The notes: a model not told the origin generated them from the sequence alone. DNA of 64,000 nt from Diadophis punctatus similis (GCA_023053685.1 JALIGW010000002.1:256732846-256796845); one strand, 5' to 3'. Positions 25,160-37,400 are shown, counted from the first letter of the stretch. Translations and numbers: made by a program.

Positions 25160-25362
25160 AAGGGAACTCCAGGCGCTTCCCCATTGGCCCACCGGAGGGC
25201 GAACGTCACGGCTGGCTTTCCAATGGAGGCTGAGAAGGAAGTGACATCACTGAGCCTTGACGCTCTAGGATGCCACACTCGCTCTCCTTAACCCCTGGGG
25301 CTCCGCATGAGACGGAGAGGCTGCGGGAGAGTCTGGCGGGAGGACATCCAGACGTGCCCCAG
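25160..25362 (+). promoter_or_regulatory. Gene B promoter and 5' UTR exon 1
   Basis: No TATA box is visible. ATTGG (inverted CCAAT) lies at 25193-25197, CCAAT at 25220-25224, ACGTCA at 25203-25208 and TGACATCA at 25242-25249, which suit NF-Y and CREB/ATF-type factors. A GCCCCAG|GTAAGG donor ends the non-coding exon 1 at 25362. Unit C conserves everything except the second CCAAT box. The start of transcription cannot be placed exactly. Confidence 0.65.
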
Positions 25363-25727
25363 GTAAGGGGGGGCTCTTCCCGGGTCCCATGCTCCCCAGC
25401 CGCCCTCTCCCTGCAGGGGGAAGCGGAAGAAGCGGGGGGAGGGGAGGGTGGGCCTTGCGGAGGCCCAGCAGGAGAGGAGAGAAGCCGGGGGGGGGGGAGG
25501 GGGCAGGATTCGCACCAGGCTCCCCGAGGGCCCGATCCTGTCTCCGGAGGGGGAGAGAAGCGGGGCGGCCTCTCCAGCTGCCTCCTTCCCGGCCCTGCTC
25601 GGGGGGACCTGGGCCCTGCGCTGGGATGAGCCGCTTGGGGCTCCGGGCAGGTTGGGTGAAGGTCGCTCAGTGGCTGAATTCCACTTTCTAATTCTTTTTC
25701 TTTTTCTTCTTCTTCTTCCCATCTCAG

Positions 25728-25922
25728 ATACAGAAACTGGAAGCCATTTGTGGTCTTTGCAAGGGAAATTTTTCTCCTGGGGGAAAAAGAAAGAAAGAGC
25801 GGAATCACTTGCAGGGATCCGTCCTGCAGCCCCAGAAATGGTCCTGTGAAGGAAAAAAGGCATCTGGAGACCCACAAGAGTCCTTGGAGACATTTGGAGT
25901 CGCTCTGCAGGACAGAGAAAGG
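25728..25922 (+). other. Gene B exon 2, 5' UTR part
   Basis: The exon begins after a long pyrimidine tract and CAG at 25725-25727. An upstream ATG near 25838 opens a frame of three codons only, so the start at 25923 is preferred. That short upstream frame could lower translation. Confidence 0.7.
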
Positions 25923-26336
25923 ATGGAGACAGAACCTTTTGGAAAGGAGGGAACCGGAAAAGGCCCTTCAGCTGCTCAGCCTGGGAAGGATGGGGAGATC
26001 CGGACAAGAACCGAGCAGAAGATCCTGGAGGAGGAAACCATCCTCCCTTCAGAAGTTCAGCCCTGGAAGTTCATCCAATGCCAGGAGGCTGAAGGTTCCC
26101 GAAGATTTTGCAGCCGACTCCATGACTTTAGTAGGCGATGGCTGAGATCAGAAAAGTACACCAAAGCCCAGATGCTGGACCTGGTGGTTCTGGAGCAGTT
26201 TCTGGCTCTTCTGCCCCCAGAGATGGAGGGCTGGGTGCGGGAGTATGGAGCAGAGACCAGCTCCCAGGCGGTGGCTCTGGTGGAAGGCTTCCTCCTAAGC
26301 CAGGTGGAGGAGCAGAAGGAGCAGGTCCAGTTGCAG
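25923..26336 (+). CDS. Gene B, SCAN domain exon (start codon)
   Basis: ATG at 25923 lies in a good context (aaaggATGG). 138 codons end in phase 0 at TTGCAG|GTGAGA. After about 48 residues of acidic, Gly/Pro-containing leader the SCAN domain runs from [20 protein letters not shown] through [20 protein letters not shown] and [20 protein letters not shown] to [14 protein letters not shown] domains form homo- and hetero-dimers between zinc-finger proteins, are related to gypsy capsids and do not bind DNA. It differs from gene C at 10 of 138 residues. The gene B model is this exon plus 28783-28888, 29426-29493, 31928-32057 and 35223-36643, with consistent phases and 712 residues in total. Confidence 0.94.
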
Positions 26337-26550
26337 GTGAGAGCTCAGAAGGGAATAGAGAATGTGTTTGAATACTTCACCCCTCCTTCCCAAACTTCTG
26401 TGGCGTTCATCAGATGTGGCGATTCACCAATTCTTGTAGGACATTGTTCCATTGTTTTCTCACTCAACGTCACGGATGGATATTGGGGGCTTTGAGGTTG
26501 CGTTCCGAATCTGGGAATCCACTTTGGGTCGTGTAACGTACATTAATTCT

Positions 26551-28736
26551 TTTTTTTAAAAAAAAATAATTTTTATTTGAGATATAAACATTAAAAAAAA
26601 CATACATTAAACACAACATTATATGTACTTACATGTACATATATACATATAAACTTTTACGGTAAACGTCTTCACCTTATCCTTTTATTTATATATTTCT
26701 ACACGACTGTATCTATCTATATATATAACATTTTCCATCTCGTTCTTATCTAATTATAAATTAATAAGTACATACATATATCTATAGAATTAAGCTTATC
26801 TATTGTTCTATAGGTTTGTAAGTTGTAGGTTGTAAATTATCTATCAGTCTAAACATTTCTATTTTTCTTCTTTTCCTTTTCTCTTTTCTAGCCAATCATA
26901 AAAAGGGTTCCAAATTTCAAAGAATTCTGAGTTTTCTTTCTGATTTAGTTCTATTGTTAATTTGTCCAGTTCTGCGCATTCTAGGATTTTTCTAATTATT
27001 ATGTTATCTGTCGGTGTATCACCTTGTTTCCAGTATTGTGCTAATGATATTCTTGCTGCTGTTAATACATGGGTTATAATGTACCAATGTTTCTTTTCTA
27101 TATTTTGCTCTAACATCCCTAACAAGAAGGTTTCCGGTTTAATATTTATTTTTAGATTGGTTATTTCTTGGAGCCAGGTATGAATTGTTTTCCAGAAATT
27201 TTTGATTTTAGGGCAGGTCCACCACATATGGTAAGAGGTTCCGTTTTTGGGTGGGCATTTCCAACATTTGGGGTTCATATTTTGATACATTCTGGCCAAT
27301 CTCGCTGGTGGAAGGTGCCATCTATAATACATTTTATAGGTATTTTCCTTATATGATGTTGATTTAGTTATTTTCAGGTTTTTGATCCAAATTTCTTCCC
27401 ATTGCTCCAAATTTACTTCAAATCCGAAATTTTTAATCCAACTAATCATATTTCCCTTAACCGTTTCTTTTTTCATTTTACAATTTATTAGGAATTTATA
27501 AATTTTTGTTATCATCTTTTTTTCTGGTCCCAGTAAAATTTTGTCCAATTCTGATTTCTTTTTTGCTATTCCGAATTTTTTCTTATCTTCTTGTAATCTA
27601 GTTTTAATTTGATGATATGGCCACCAGTCTATTCCAATTCCTTGTTCTCTTAGAGTTTGGATCTCTTTTAAATTTCCTTGTTTGTCCAATATTTCTTCAT
27701 ACTTAACCATTTTCTGTATATCTGTTGTGGTAGGGTAAGTAATTGCCTCCATAGTTGAGAACCATATCGGAATTTCTTTGTATTGTTCGTGTTTTATTTT
27801 GTTCCATACATTGTATAGTGACTCTCTAATTTTGTGTTTCTGGAAATAGGAATGTGTTTTATGTTTTCCATCCCATATAAATCCATGCCATCCTACCTGT
27901 AGGTCATGTCCCTCGAGGGTTAATATTCTTTTATTGTTAATTTTGATCCAATCTGTTACCCACTGTAGTGTTGCTGCTTGGTAATAGGTTTCCCATTCTG
28001 GGAGTCCAAAGCCCCCTTGCTCTTTATTTTGCTGTGAGTATTTTAATTTAATTCTTGCCTTTTTCCCTGCCCAAACAAATTTAGATATCATTAAGTTGTC
28101 AAAGTATTTTCTGTCTAATTTAAATTGGTATCGTTTGAAACAGATATAGTATTTTTGGTAACACTGACATCTTAATCGTCGAAATCCTCCCAATTAGTGA
28201 GATAGGTAGTTTAGTCCATTTTTCCAAGTCTTTTTCTATTTGTTTATTCAATTCTGTATAATTATCATTCTTAATTGTTGTGCATTTGCCGCTAGTGTTA
28301 TACCTAAATATTTAATTTTTTTAACGACTTGGATACCTAATTTCTAGCTCTTGGATTTGGTTATTTGGCAAGTTTTTGGTTAATATTTTAGTTTTATTTT
28401 TATTAATTTTTAAGCCTGCTACTTTTCCGAATTTATTTATTTCTTCTACTAATTTTGGTCCCACCTCTATCGGATTTTCCATATTGAAGACCATGTCGTC
28501 TGCAAAGGCTTGGAGTTTGTACTTTTGTCCTCTAATTTTGAGTCCTTCAATGCTTGGGTTTTGCCTAATTTGGTATAATAGCGTTTCTAATGTAAATATA
28601 AATAGCAAGGGGGACAGTGGACATCCCTGTCGTACTCCTTTTTGAATGTCAAATTTATCTGTTGTGTCTTGATTTATAATTATCTTAGCTGCTTGTTTTG
28701 AATATATAGCTCTAATCATCCTAGTATGTACATTAA
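26551..28736 (-). mobile_element. L1 LINE, 5'-truncated, in gene B intron
   Basis: The poly(A) end (as T/A runs from 26551) and the truncated 5' end at 28736 are flanked by the 17-base target duplication taacgtacattaattct (26534-26550 and 28737-28753). Unit C keeps the empty site at 52037-52053. The minus strand encodes the RT with FADDMVF (near 28490) and a C-terminal zinc-knuckle-like segment (KCWKC, then HMWWTC). Its insertion adds about 2.2 kb to the intron but leaves the splice sites intact. Confidence 0.94.
26859..28736 (-). pseudogene. L1 ORF2 C-terminal half, broken
   Basis: The first piece (28736-28321) is RT with KGVRQGCPLSPLLF and FADDMVFNME. Between 28320 and 28194 stops and frame changes occur. 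The second piece (28193-26859, 444 codons) holds the thumb and C-terminal region with YRWHLPPARLARMY and a CxxC...HxxxxC motif. The endonuclease is absent because of 5' truncation. Confidence 0.88.
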
Positions 28737-28782
28737 TAACGTACATTAATTCTGCTTCTTTTTTCCTTCCTCCTATTTGAAG

Positions 28783-28888
28783 TGCTGCACTGTGGAGATC
28801 AGTGATCTTGAGGGAAAGAAGAATCCCCCTCATCAGCCATTTTTCAGAAGGATCCCGTGGGAAGATCAAAGTCAGGACACCTCCGGAG
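28783..28888 (+). CDS. Gene B, linker exon 3
   Basis: A 106-bp exon between cctatttgaag and GGAG|GTAATG, entering in phase 0 and leaving in phase 1. It encodes CCTVEISDLEGKKNPPHQPF and a Trp/Asp/Gln-containing end. The matching exon of gene C (52082-52196) is 9 bases longer. No domain is recognised. It joins SCAN to KRAB. Confidence 0.85.
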
Positions 28889-28949
28889 GTAATGGAAGAT
28901 CCTCTGATTGCCCATCTGTCTTACCTTCACTCTCTCTTCTCTTCTATTT

Positions 28950-29365
28950 ATTTATTTCTTTATACTTCAATTTCTATGCCGCCCAACTCCCTAGGGACTC
29001 TGGGCGGCTCACAACAGCAAAATGAACATCAAAAATAATACAAAATATCTAAAAAGTTTAAAACGGTTTCCGCCATCCATACCATTCATGGCCGGATCTC
29101 TCTGGTTACCACCACAAGATCAACGGCCCCAGGCCTGCCGGAAAAGCCAGGTCTTTACCGCTTTCCGGAAGGCCAATAGGGTGGGGGCAGTCCAGATCTC
29201 AGGAGGTAACTGGTTCCAGAGAGCCGGGACAGCCACAGAGAAGGCCCTCCCCCACGGATTCGCCAGCTGACACTGTTTAGCTGACGGAACCCGAAGAAGA
29301 CCAACTCTGTGGGATCTTACCGGTCGCTGGGAGCTATGTGGTAGAAGGCGGTCTCGAAAATATAC
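28950..29365 (-). mobile_element. L2 LINE 3' end in gene B intron
   Basis: The reverse complement encodes the L2 C-terminus (FRKAVKTWLF type) and 3' UTR (gccgcccaactccctaggga). It lies within about ten bases of the site where unit C has a SINE instead (52262). Confidence 0.85.
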
Positions 29366-29425
29366 TTTAGAATATCTCCTCCTATTTTGTTAATTATGCA
29401 TTTTGAAATTATTTATTCCTTACAG

Positions 29426-29493
29426 AGAAACAAAGAACGAAACTTTCTGGTTTTTATGACGGAGATCAAACAGCGGTTCAACCTCCAAATCAA
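29426..29493 (+). CDS. Gene B, linker exon 4
   Basis: A 68-bp exon between attccttacag and CAA|GTAAGA, phase 1 in and phase 0 out. It encodes EKQRTKLSGFYDGDQTAVQP and PNQ. It is conserved in gene C at 52566-52633 with two amino-acid changes visible (T to M and Q to E). Confidence 0.85.
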
Positions 29494-30329
29494 GTAAGAA
29501 AGGGAAAATTTATTAGATTTGTGTTCTCCCTTCAGGAAGTGAAGCGGGTGTGCAGTGTGCTCTCTCCTTCTATTCCCCCCCCCCCTGTTTGGCCTGGATT
29601 ATTTTTGTGTTCTTCCACAACATGCAGAGCAGAATAGCAGGTTCAAGTTCCTGTCAGCCAGCATAGCTTAACTTTGAGTTTACAAGAAGCAATTTTTAAA
29701 AAGTCCTTCAAGAATTAGGAATAAACGTATCACAGTGGCAAGAACTGCTAGAGACCCATATTTTTGATGATTCTTTGACTAGGAATTGTGCAAAGTTAAT
29801 GAAAAATAAATACCCACATTGCCACATTACCATTTTAAAAAAGCCTCATTTATAACCTGTAGTTCAAAAATAAGCAAATCATATTAAAAAATAAAGCAGA
29901 CTATTAAAATCCAAAGGGAGTGGCCGTGTTGAGCATGTAATCAGGGTACTTTGGGCTACAAAATAATTTCCAGTCCTCTGATTTGCGCCTCGATTAGGAG
30001 ATTGAACATTCCCGATTTGCAAAGGCTGAGAAATGACTTTCCCAGGGAATTTTCTCTTCTTTGTTTTCTTCCTTTCAGCCAATGGCTCGGACTACTAGAT
30101 CAATCAGTGATAGACAGAGTGATAGATCAGTTGATCCAGAAGTGGGATTATTTTACTGAAAGGCACTGAAAGTTCTGCAAAATGAATGAACTTGATAAAA
30201 CCTCCCCAAATATTTATTCAGGGAAAGCAATTTTCATAATTTGCACACTTTTCTCACCTAAACCTAGGACTTGCGTGACGCACAGCCATTTAACTTGGTG
30301 CATATCTTTTCTTTGGTAATTTGGGAACA
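29494..30329. other. Intron of gene B, no feature recognised
   Basis: Homologous to 52634-52935 and 54791-55235 in unit C. Nothing coding is seen. Confidence 0.5.
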
Positions 30330-31855
30330 ATGGAACAGAATAACAGAGTTGGTAGGGATCTTGGAGGTCCTCTAGTCCAACCCCCTGCTAAGACAGGAAG
30401 CCCTATAACATTTCAGATAAATGGCTGTCCAATTTCTTCATAAACACCTCCAGTGTTGGAGCACCCACAATTTCTGGAGGCAAGTCATTCCACTGATTAA
30501 TTGTTCTCACTGTCAGGAAATTTCTCTTTACTTGTAGGTTGGTCCTCTCCTTGAATACTTTCCATCCATTGCTTCTTGGAACACTGCTATCATGTCACCC
30601 CCTAGTCCTGTGATGGCAAACCTATGGCATGTGTACCACAGTTTGCTCACGGAGCCATCTCTGTGGGCATGCGAGCCGTTGCCCTAGGTCAGCTCCACCG
30701 CACATGTGCGCGCACCGGCCAGCTCATTTTCGGCTCCCCTTGCCCATGCCGCCACTCCCATCCCAGGAATCTGCATGCGGCCTGTTTTGGATGCCTGGTA
30801 ACAGGGCTCGTGTGGAGACTCTGGGAGGGCGAAAAACTGGTCTCCTGGAAGTCCGGAAATGGGCCATTTACAGCCTCTGGACGGCTGGGGGAGGCCATTT
30901 TCACCCTCCTGGAGGCTCCAGGAAGCCCCGCAGCCTGAGGATGGTGAAAAACGAGCATACCAGGCCTACCTGAAGTCCGGAAACTGGCCATTTCTGGCCT
31001 CCGGATGGCCAGGGAAGCCCATTTTTGCCCTTCCGGAGGCTCCAGGAAAGCCCCCAGAGCCTGGGGAGGCTGAAAAACATGCCTACTGGAAGTCCAGAAA
31101 CGGGTCGTTTCCAGCCTCCGGAGGGCCGTGGGAGGCTGTTTTCGCCCTCCCGGAGGCTCCAGGAAACCCTCCGGAGCTTGGGGAGGGTGAAAAACCGGCC
31201 TACTGGGCCTAACAGAAGCCCTGAAACTGGCCGTTTCTTGCCTCCGGAGGGCCGGGGGAGGCGGTTTCCAGGGAAGAACTCCGGAGCCTGGGGAGTACAG
31301 AAAACAGGCCTACCAGAAGTCCGGAAACAGGTCATTTCTGGCCTCTGGAGGCTTCAGGGAAGTCTGCTAGGCTCAAAAGGGAGTGTGGGGGGGTCGCGTG
31401 CACATAGGCAGGAGGGACGAGGCAGCGGGGGGGGTGTTGCATGTTTGGGAGGATGGGCCCCATAATTGTATTATGGGTGTGGCCACGCGCACATGCATTA
31501 TCGCGGCCACGCATACGGAACCCGAGGAATAAAAGGTTAGCCATCACTGCCCTAGGCCTACTTTTCATGAAAGTAGACATACCCAATTCCAGCAACCATT
31601 CTTTATGTTTTAGCCTCCAGTCCACTAATACTTTTTGTTCCTCTTCTCTGCACTCTTTCTAGAGTCTCAACATCTTTTTTATATCTGGCAACCAAAACTG
31701 GATGCAATATTCCAACTGTGGCCTTACCAAGGCATTATAAAGTGGTACTAACACTTCATGTCATCTTGATTCTGTCCCTCTTAATGCAGCCTATGATTCT
31801 GTTGGGGTTTTGGGGGGGGCAAATGTAGCATACTGCTGACTCATGTTTAAGTGAT
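30330..31855 (-). mobile_element. CR1 LINE, antisense, split by a hAT element
   Basis: Minus-strand CR1 3' UTR and ORF2 end (30330-30599) resume at 31558 with the thumb region (reverse of LYNAL.RP..EYCIQ). The same antisense CR1 is present in unit C at 55240-58778. In B its 5' portion next to the KRAB exon is deleted. Confidence 0.85.
30608..31549 (+). mobile_element. hAT-like non-autonomous transposon with internal minisatellite
   Basis: Terminal repeats ctgtgatggcaaacct and aggttagccatcactg (inverted) enclose GC-rich sequence. The flanks ccctagtc (30600-30607) and ccctaggc (31550-31557) form an 8-base target duplication with one mismatch, typical of hAT. Inside, a unit of about 115 bases beginning gaagtccggaaa is repeated near 30848, 30971, 31089, 31215 and 31316. 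The sister element at 55314-55705 has essentially one unit. No transposase is encoded. Confidence 0.88.
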
Positions 31856-31927
31856 TGTCCACTTTGGGATCTGCAAACCAATAAAATATTGCGACTCCTC
31901 CTGTTCTGTTCTTTTTTCTGTGTTCAG

Positions 31928-32057
31928 GAGAGTCCTGTGTCCTTCGAGGAGGTGGCTGTGTATTTCTCTGAGGAGGAATGGTGTCAGCTGGATCCTGACC
32001 AGAAAGCGCTGCATTTGGAAGTCATGCTTGAAAACCATAGGAACGTGGTCTCTCTGG
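31928..32057 (+). CDS. Gene B, KRAB A-box exon
   Basis: A 130-bp exon after tttttctgtgttcag with a GG|GTAAG donor, phase 0 in and phase 1 out. It encodes [18 protein letters not shown], then [20 protein letters not shown] and NVVSLG. Compared with gene C it has Cys for Ser after EEW and Leu for Ser before EVMLEN. EEW and MLEN, needed for co-repressor contact in known KRAB boxes, are present. Confidence 0.94.
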
Positions 32058-32650
32058 GTAAGAGTTTTCTAGTCCCCAATAGAGAGTTCAAGAAGACAGA
32101 TTATAGTTAGTTTTTTTATTATAAAACCATATTATGAGATGTCATCTCCTGGGAGGGCGAAGGAAAGGATCTGGCCTTCTCGTGCTCCAAGGAAGGAAAG
32201 AGTCAATGTCTCTTTGCTTAGATGCTTTTTCTGCCATTTCTTATCTGTATTTTTCCATTTCTACTTGAAACTATCTGTGGGGGGCTGAAAAGAATGAGGT
32301 GTGCTTTTATGTATCCTCTGGAGGTCATGTGAGAGGCGTGTCTGAAACCTCCAAAATTGTGTGAGAACAATGTTTTCACACTCAGCCCATGGAAGAGCAT
32401 TCTCCCAATCCAATTCAAGAACAAAGGCCTCGTCCAATGTCACTCAGAGCATCCTAGGGTACAGGTAATCCCCTAGTTATGACAGTTCACTTAGCGACCA
32501 TTCCAAGTTACAACCAGCCCTCCCCCAAGTACTTGAGACCTAGTCCCGAAATTATGAGTGTTGCAGTTCCACGGCCATCGTTTAAGCTTACGAATGACAG
32601 GAGAGGTGCTGCAACATTCGCCCTACCTATTCCCCCACATCGCAGGGACT

Positions 32651-32826
32651 TACCATATTTTTCAGACTATAAGACACACTTTCCCCCCCCAAAGAGAGTG
32701 GGTGGAAATGTCTCTGCGTCTTATAGAACGATTACGGGCCCGGGACAGGACACGCGGAGGCCCAAAACTATTTTTTTCTTGTTTTGCTTCTCTAAACCTA
32801 GGTGCCTTTTATGGTCCGAAACAATG
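32651..32826 (+). mobile_element. MITE, short form, in gene B intron
   Basis: It is orthologous to 9606-9876 and 59539-59715 and lacks the same central bases as the gene C copy. The right terminus is partly eroded (gtccgaaacaatg). Confidence 0.65.
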
Positions 32827-32878
32827 TGGCGAGCCGTCGGTTCCTTTGCCTACTTTGGTGCATTTGCAGAAAAAAGAA

Positions 32879-33193
32879 GCCTAAAGTAGTGAGAGATACG
32901 TGAGATCAGTTGTGGGAAATCTAGCACTATTGATCTCACGTGGTCTCACACTACAGTGCTTTAGGCCTCTGTTCTCTGCTAACCAAGGCCTGCCCGAGAT
33001 CCAGGACAAAATGCTTTGCCGAGAGGGGGAAGGCCTCTTCCTTTTCAGAGCCTTTTGCCCTGGATCTCATGCAATCCTCAATTCTTAAAAGAACGCAGGC
33101 CAAAAGTACTGCGGTGTGAGATCACACGAGATTAGTAGCCTGAGAACTTGCAGTACTGGTCTGGTGTGATCTCGCACTAAAGTACTTTAGGCC
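32879..33193. repeat. Two adjacent imperfect palindromes
   Basis: Hairpin one (32879-32966) and hairpin two (33098-33193) both begin and end with versions of cctaaagtac/gtactttagg and contain acgagatt or acgtgagatc arms. They are about 130 bases apart. The copies in C (about 59779-59865 and 59996-60089) and the partial copy in A show they are old. Confidence 0.7.
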
Positions 33194-33569
33194 TCCGTTC
33201 TCTGCGAACTGACACCTGTACCAGATCCGGCCAAAGAGCCCTTGAAAGCCGATGAGACTTTGGGGCAGCGAAATTGCCGTTCCTGAAGCCTCCCAACCTT
33301 TCCACTCTCTGCATGAAGAGCGTTTACAAGCCAATGAGAGGCTTCAGCAAGGGATTTTGCTCCAAATTCTCATCGCTGGGATCAAGGAACTGGCTGAGGG
33401 GGGTTCCCACCCACCATAAGGACACCGTGGAGCAGCTGCTCCAAGGTACACCAGGGAAGAAGGAGCTTGTTTCAAAATTGTTTCATTTCTCACAGGTCTC
33501 TGCTGAAATTAACCCACCCCGATAAATCTTTTTTCCTAATTCTGCCTTGGATGTTTCCCCTGATTATTA

Positions 33570-34965
33570 TGAAATTCAATGGTGAAAAAAGTAAGGTTCT
33601 ACATTTAGGCAAGAAAAACAAAATGCACACGTACAGTATATGTGGTACCTTGCTCAACAGTAGTAACTAAGATAATCAAGCAACGAATCAATGAACACCT
33701 AGAAGAAAACACAGTAATAACCAAAAGCCAACATTGGTTTGTCAAAAACAGACCATGCCAGACTAATCTTATTGCATTCTTTGATAAAGTGACAAAATTA
33801 GTGGACCAGAGGAATGCTGTCGATGTGGTTTACTTGGACTTCAGTAATGCATTTGATAAAGTAGACCATAACCTACTACTAGATAAAGTAGAAAATTAAG
33901 GGATGGACAGCAACACCACCAGATGGATTCAAAACTGGCTAACCAACCGCACTCAACATGTAGTGCTCAATGGAACTGAATCTACATGGAGGGAAGTATG
34001 CAGTGGAGTACCCCAAGGCTCTGTTTTAGGCCCAGTACTCTTCAATATCTTCATCAATGACTTGGATGAGGGGATAGATGGGGAACTCATCAAATTTGCA
34101 GATGACACCAAACTGGCAGGAATAGCCAACTCTCCAGAAGATAGGCTCAAGATACAGAAGGATCTTGACAGACTTGAACATTGGGCGCTATCAAACAAAA
34201 TGAAATTCAATGGTGAAAAAAGTAAGGTTCTACATTTAGGCAAGAAAAACGAAATGCACAGGTACAGTATATGTGGTACCTTGCTCAATAGCAGGAACTG
34301 TGAGGGGATCTTGGAGTCCTAGTGGGCAACCATTTAAATATGAGCCAGCAGTGTGCAGCAGCTGCCAAAAAAGCCAACACAGTTCTAGGCTGCATTAACA
34401 GAGGGATAGACTCAAGATCACGTGAAGTGTTAATATCACTTTATAATGCCTTGGTAAGGCCACACTTGGAATACTGCATCCAGTTTTGGTCGCCACGATG
34501 TAAAAAAGATGTTGAGACTGTAGAAAGAGTGCAGAGAAGAGCAACAAAGGTGATTAGGGGACGAGGCTAAAACATAGGAAGAACGGTTGTAGGAACTGGG
34601 TATGTCTAGTTTAATGAAAAGAAGGATCAGGGGAGACATGATAGCAATGTTCCAATATCTCAGGGGTTGCCACAAAGAAGAAGGAGTCAAACTATTCTCC
34701 AAAGCACCTGAGGGTAGAACAAGAAGCAATGGGTGGAAACTAATCAAGGAGAGAAGCAACTTAAAACTAAGGAGAAATTTCCTGGCAGTGAGAACAATTA
34801 ATCAGTGGAACAACTTGCCTCCAGAAGTTGTGAATGCTCCAACACTGGAAGTTTTTAAGAAGATGTTGGATAACCATTTGTCTGAAGTGGTGGTAGGGTT
34901 TCCTGCCTAAGCATGGGGTTGGACTAGAAGACCTACAAGGTCCCTTCCGTTTTTCTATTCTATTT
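33570..34965 (+). mobile_element. CR1 LINE, chimeric, in gene B intron
   Basis: The order is abnormal. A thumb-region piece (33570-33666, FNGEKSKVLHLGKKNK) comes first. RT finger and palm sequence follows (33667-34190, with LDFSNAFDKVDHN, SGVPQGSVLGPVLF and FADDTKL). Then the thumb region appears again (34200-34320) and runs on to the normal 3' end. Stops at 33897 and 34320 break the frame. Genes A and C have only the 3' part, so B gained about 630 bases from a longer CR1. Confidence 0.88.
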
Positions 34966-35173
34966 TTTAAGTCAAAACTGACTGAGTGAGATTTGCATAT
35001 ATATAGATAATTGTAAAGAAAGAGATGTTTTCTAGATATTTTCAAAGCTTTCATGACTCATCAATATAGAAATCATCATGTCTATATCACACCCCTATAG
35101 GCATGCAAACATACAACCTAATGGAATTTTGGAGAAATTCAGAAGGAAATTCACTTGACTTTCTACACTTTGA

Positions 35174-36643
<1,470 letters not shown>

Positions 36644-36780
36644 ATTTATATACTACTCCACAATGCTTTACCACTTTATCTCTGAGCAGTTTAGAAAGTC
36701 AGCATATTGTCCCCAGCAAGCTGGGTCCTTATTTTAGCGACCTCAGAATGATGAAAGGCTGAATCAACTACTAAAATTAA
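36644..36780 (-). mobile_element. Old SINE fragment forming the gene B 3' UTR
   Basis: The piece with cagtttagaaagtcagcata and gggtccttattttagcgacc corresponds to the body of the tRNA-SINE at 5622-5865. It is also in genes A (truncated by copia) and C, hence older than the cluster. Confidence 0.7.
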
Positions 36781-36804
36781 TCTATAGGAGTTGAAGATGT
36801 TTTC

Positions 36805-36810
36805 AATAAA
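36805..36810 (+). terminator. Gene B poly(A) signal
   Basis: AATAAA lies about 160 bases after the stop codon, in sequence conserved with gene C (62967-62972). Confidence 0.75.
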
Positions 36811-36887
36811 ATTTGAAATTGAAACTTTTCAATTTCTACTTATTTAAAAATGTTCCATCCATTTTCTTCCTGAATATTTTTTCTCTC

Positions 36888-36948
36888 ATCAAGACCGCTT
36901 GCCAATTGGGGCGTGCCAGCTTGATGGCCCCCATCATCATCCAGTGGG
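36888..36948 (+). pseudogene. MHC class II beta-like, end of beta-2 (Ig C1) exon
   Basis: In frame one reads ACQLGRASLMAPIIIQW, which aligns with the end of the class II beta-2 domain (typical form YTCQVEHxSLxxPxxVEW), followed by a G|GTAAGC donor at the expected place. The conserved Cys and the ASL and PI..W pattern remain, while the VEH triplet is LGR. Everything upstream in the exon is missing. With the pieces at 37107-37157 and 41838-41861 it forms a class II beta 3' end, decayed. The identification rests on this pattern and on exon sizes. Confidence 0.6.
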
Positions 36949-37106
36949 GTAAGCTCCTCCTCTCCATCCCCTCCTCCTCTGGGGACCCCGTCCTGCCCTG
37001 AGAAGGGGGAGAGACACTCTCTGTGGGGGGAACCAGAATGGACCCTCCTGGGGGAAGGTGGGCCTGATCCTCCTGCTCAGGTGAGGCTCCTTCTCCTTCC
37101 CCATAG

Positions 37107-37157
37107 GAGTGGCCTTCCTGGCTGTGGGGCTCTTCTCCTACCTGAAGAGCAAGAAAG
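37107..37157 (+). pseudogene. MHC class II beta-like transmembrane exon, partial
   Basis: The frame VAFLAVGLFSYLKSKK, then an AAAG|GTGAGG donor in phase 1, matches the end of a class II beta transmembrane exon (hydrophobic segment, then basic residues). An upstream extension in the same frame meets TGA at 37082-37084, so either the exon is truncated to the CCATAG acceptor or the gene is dead. Confidence 0.6.
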
Positions 37158-37190
37158 GTGAGGCTGGAGGAGAGGTTGTGGGGAGGGGAC

Positions 37191-37332
37191 TGTTTCAGAT
37201 AAGCTTTTATTAACGAGCTAAAACAAACTAACAACGCTTATAAAGCATCTTCAAAGACAACACCCAGGAACCGGAAACACCTCATAGAGGCACATAGAGA
37301 TAAAGATTAAAAGCAAACACAACCCCATAACA
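37191..37332 (-). repeat. gypsy 3' LTR
   Basis: 142 bases, direct repeat of 41496-41637 with two differences. Confidence 0.95.
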
Positions 37333-37400
37333 TCTCCCCTTTTCTAATAACAGAGTCTATCAGGGGGGCGTGAACATCTACCACTCCGAGTGACGACTGG

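Noticed and set aside
23400..25900. Many 70-270-codon frames on both strands in the CpG-rich region (and 49400-51400)
   Set aside because: They overlap in several frames, are Pro/Arg/Gly-rich, lack shared reading frames between B and C and reflect GC content.
30624..31465. Pro-rich frames in the GC-rich block
   Set aside because: They lie inside the non-coding hAT-like element and come from its minisatellite.
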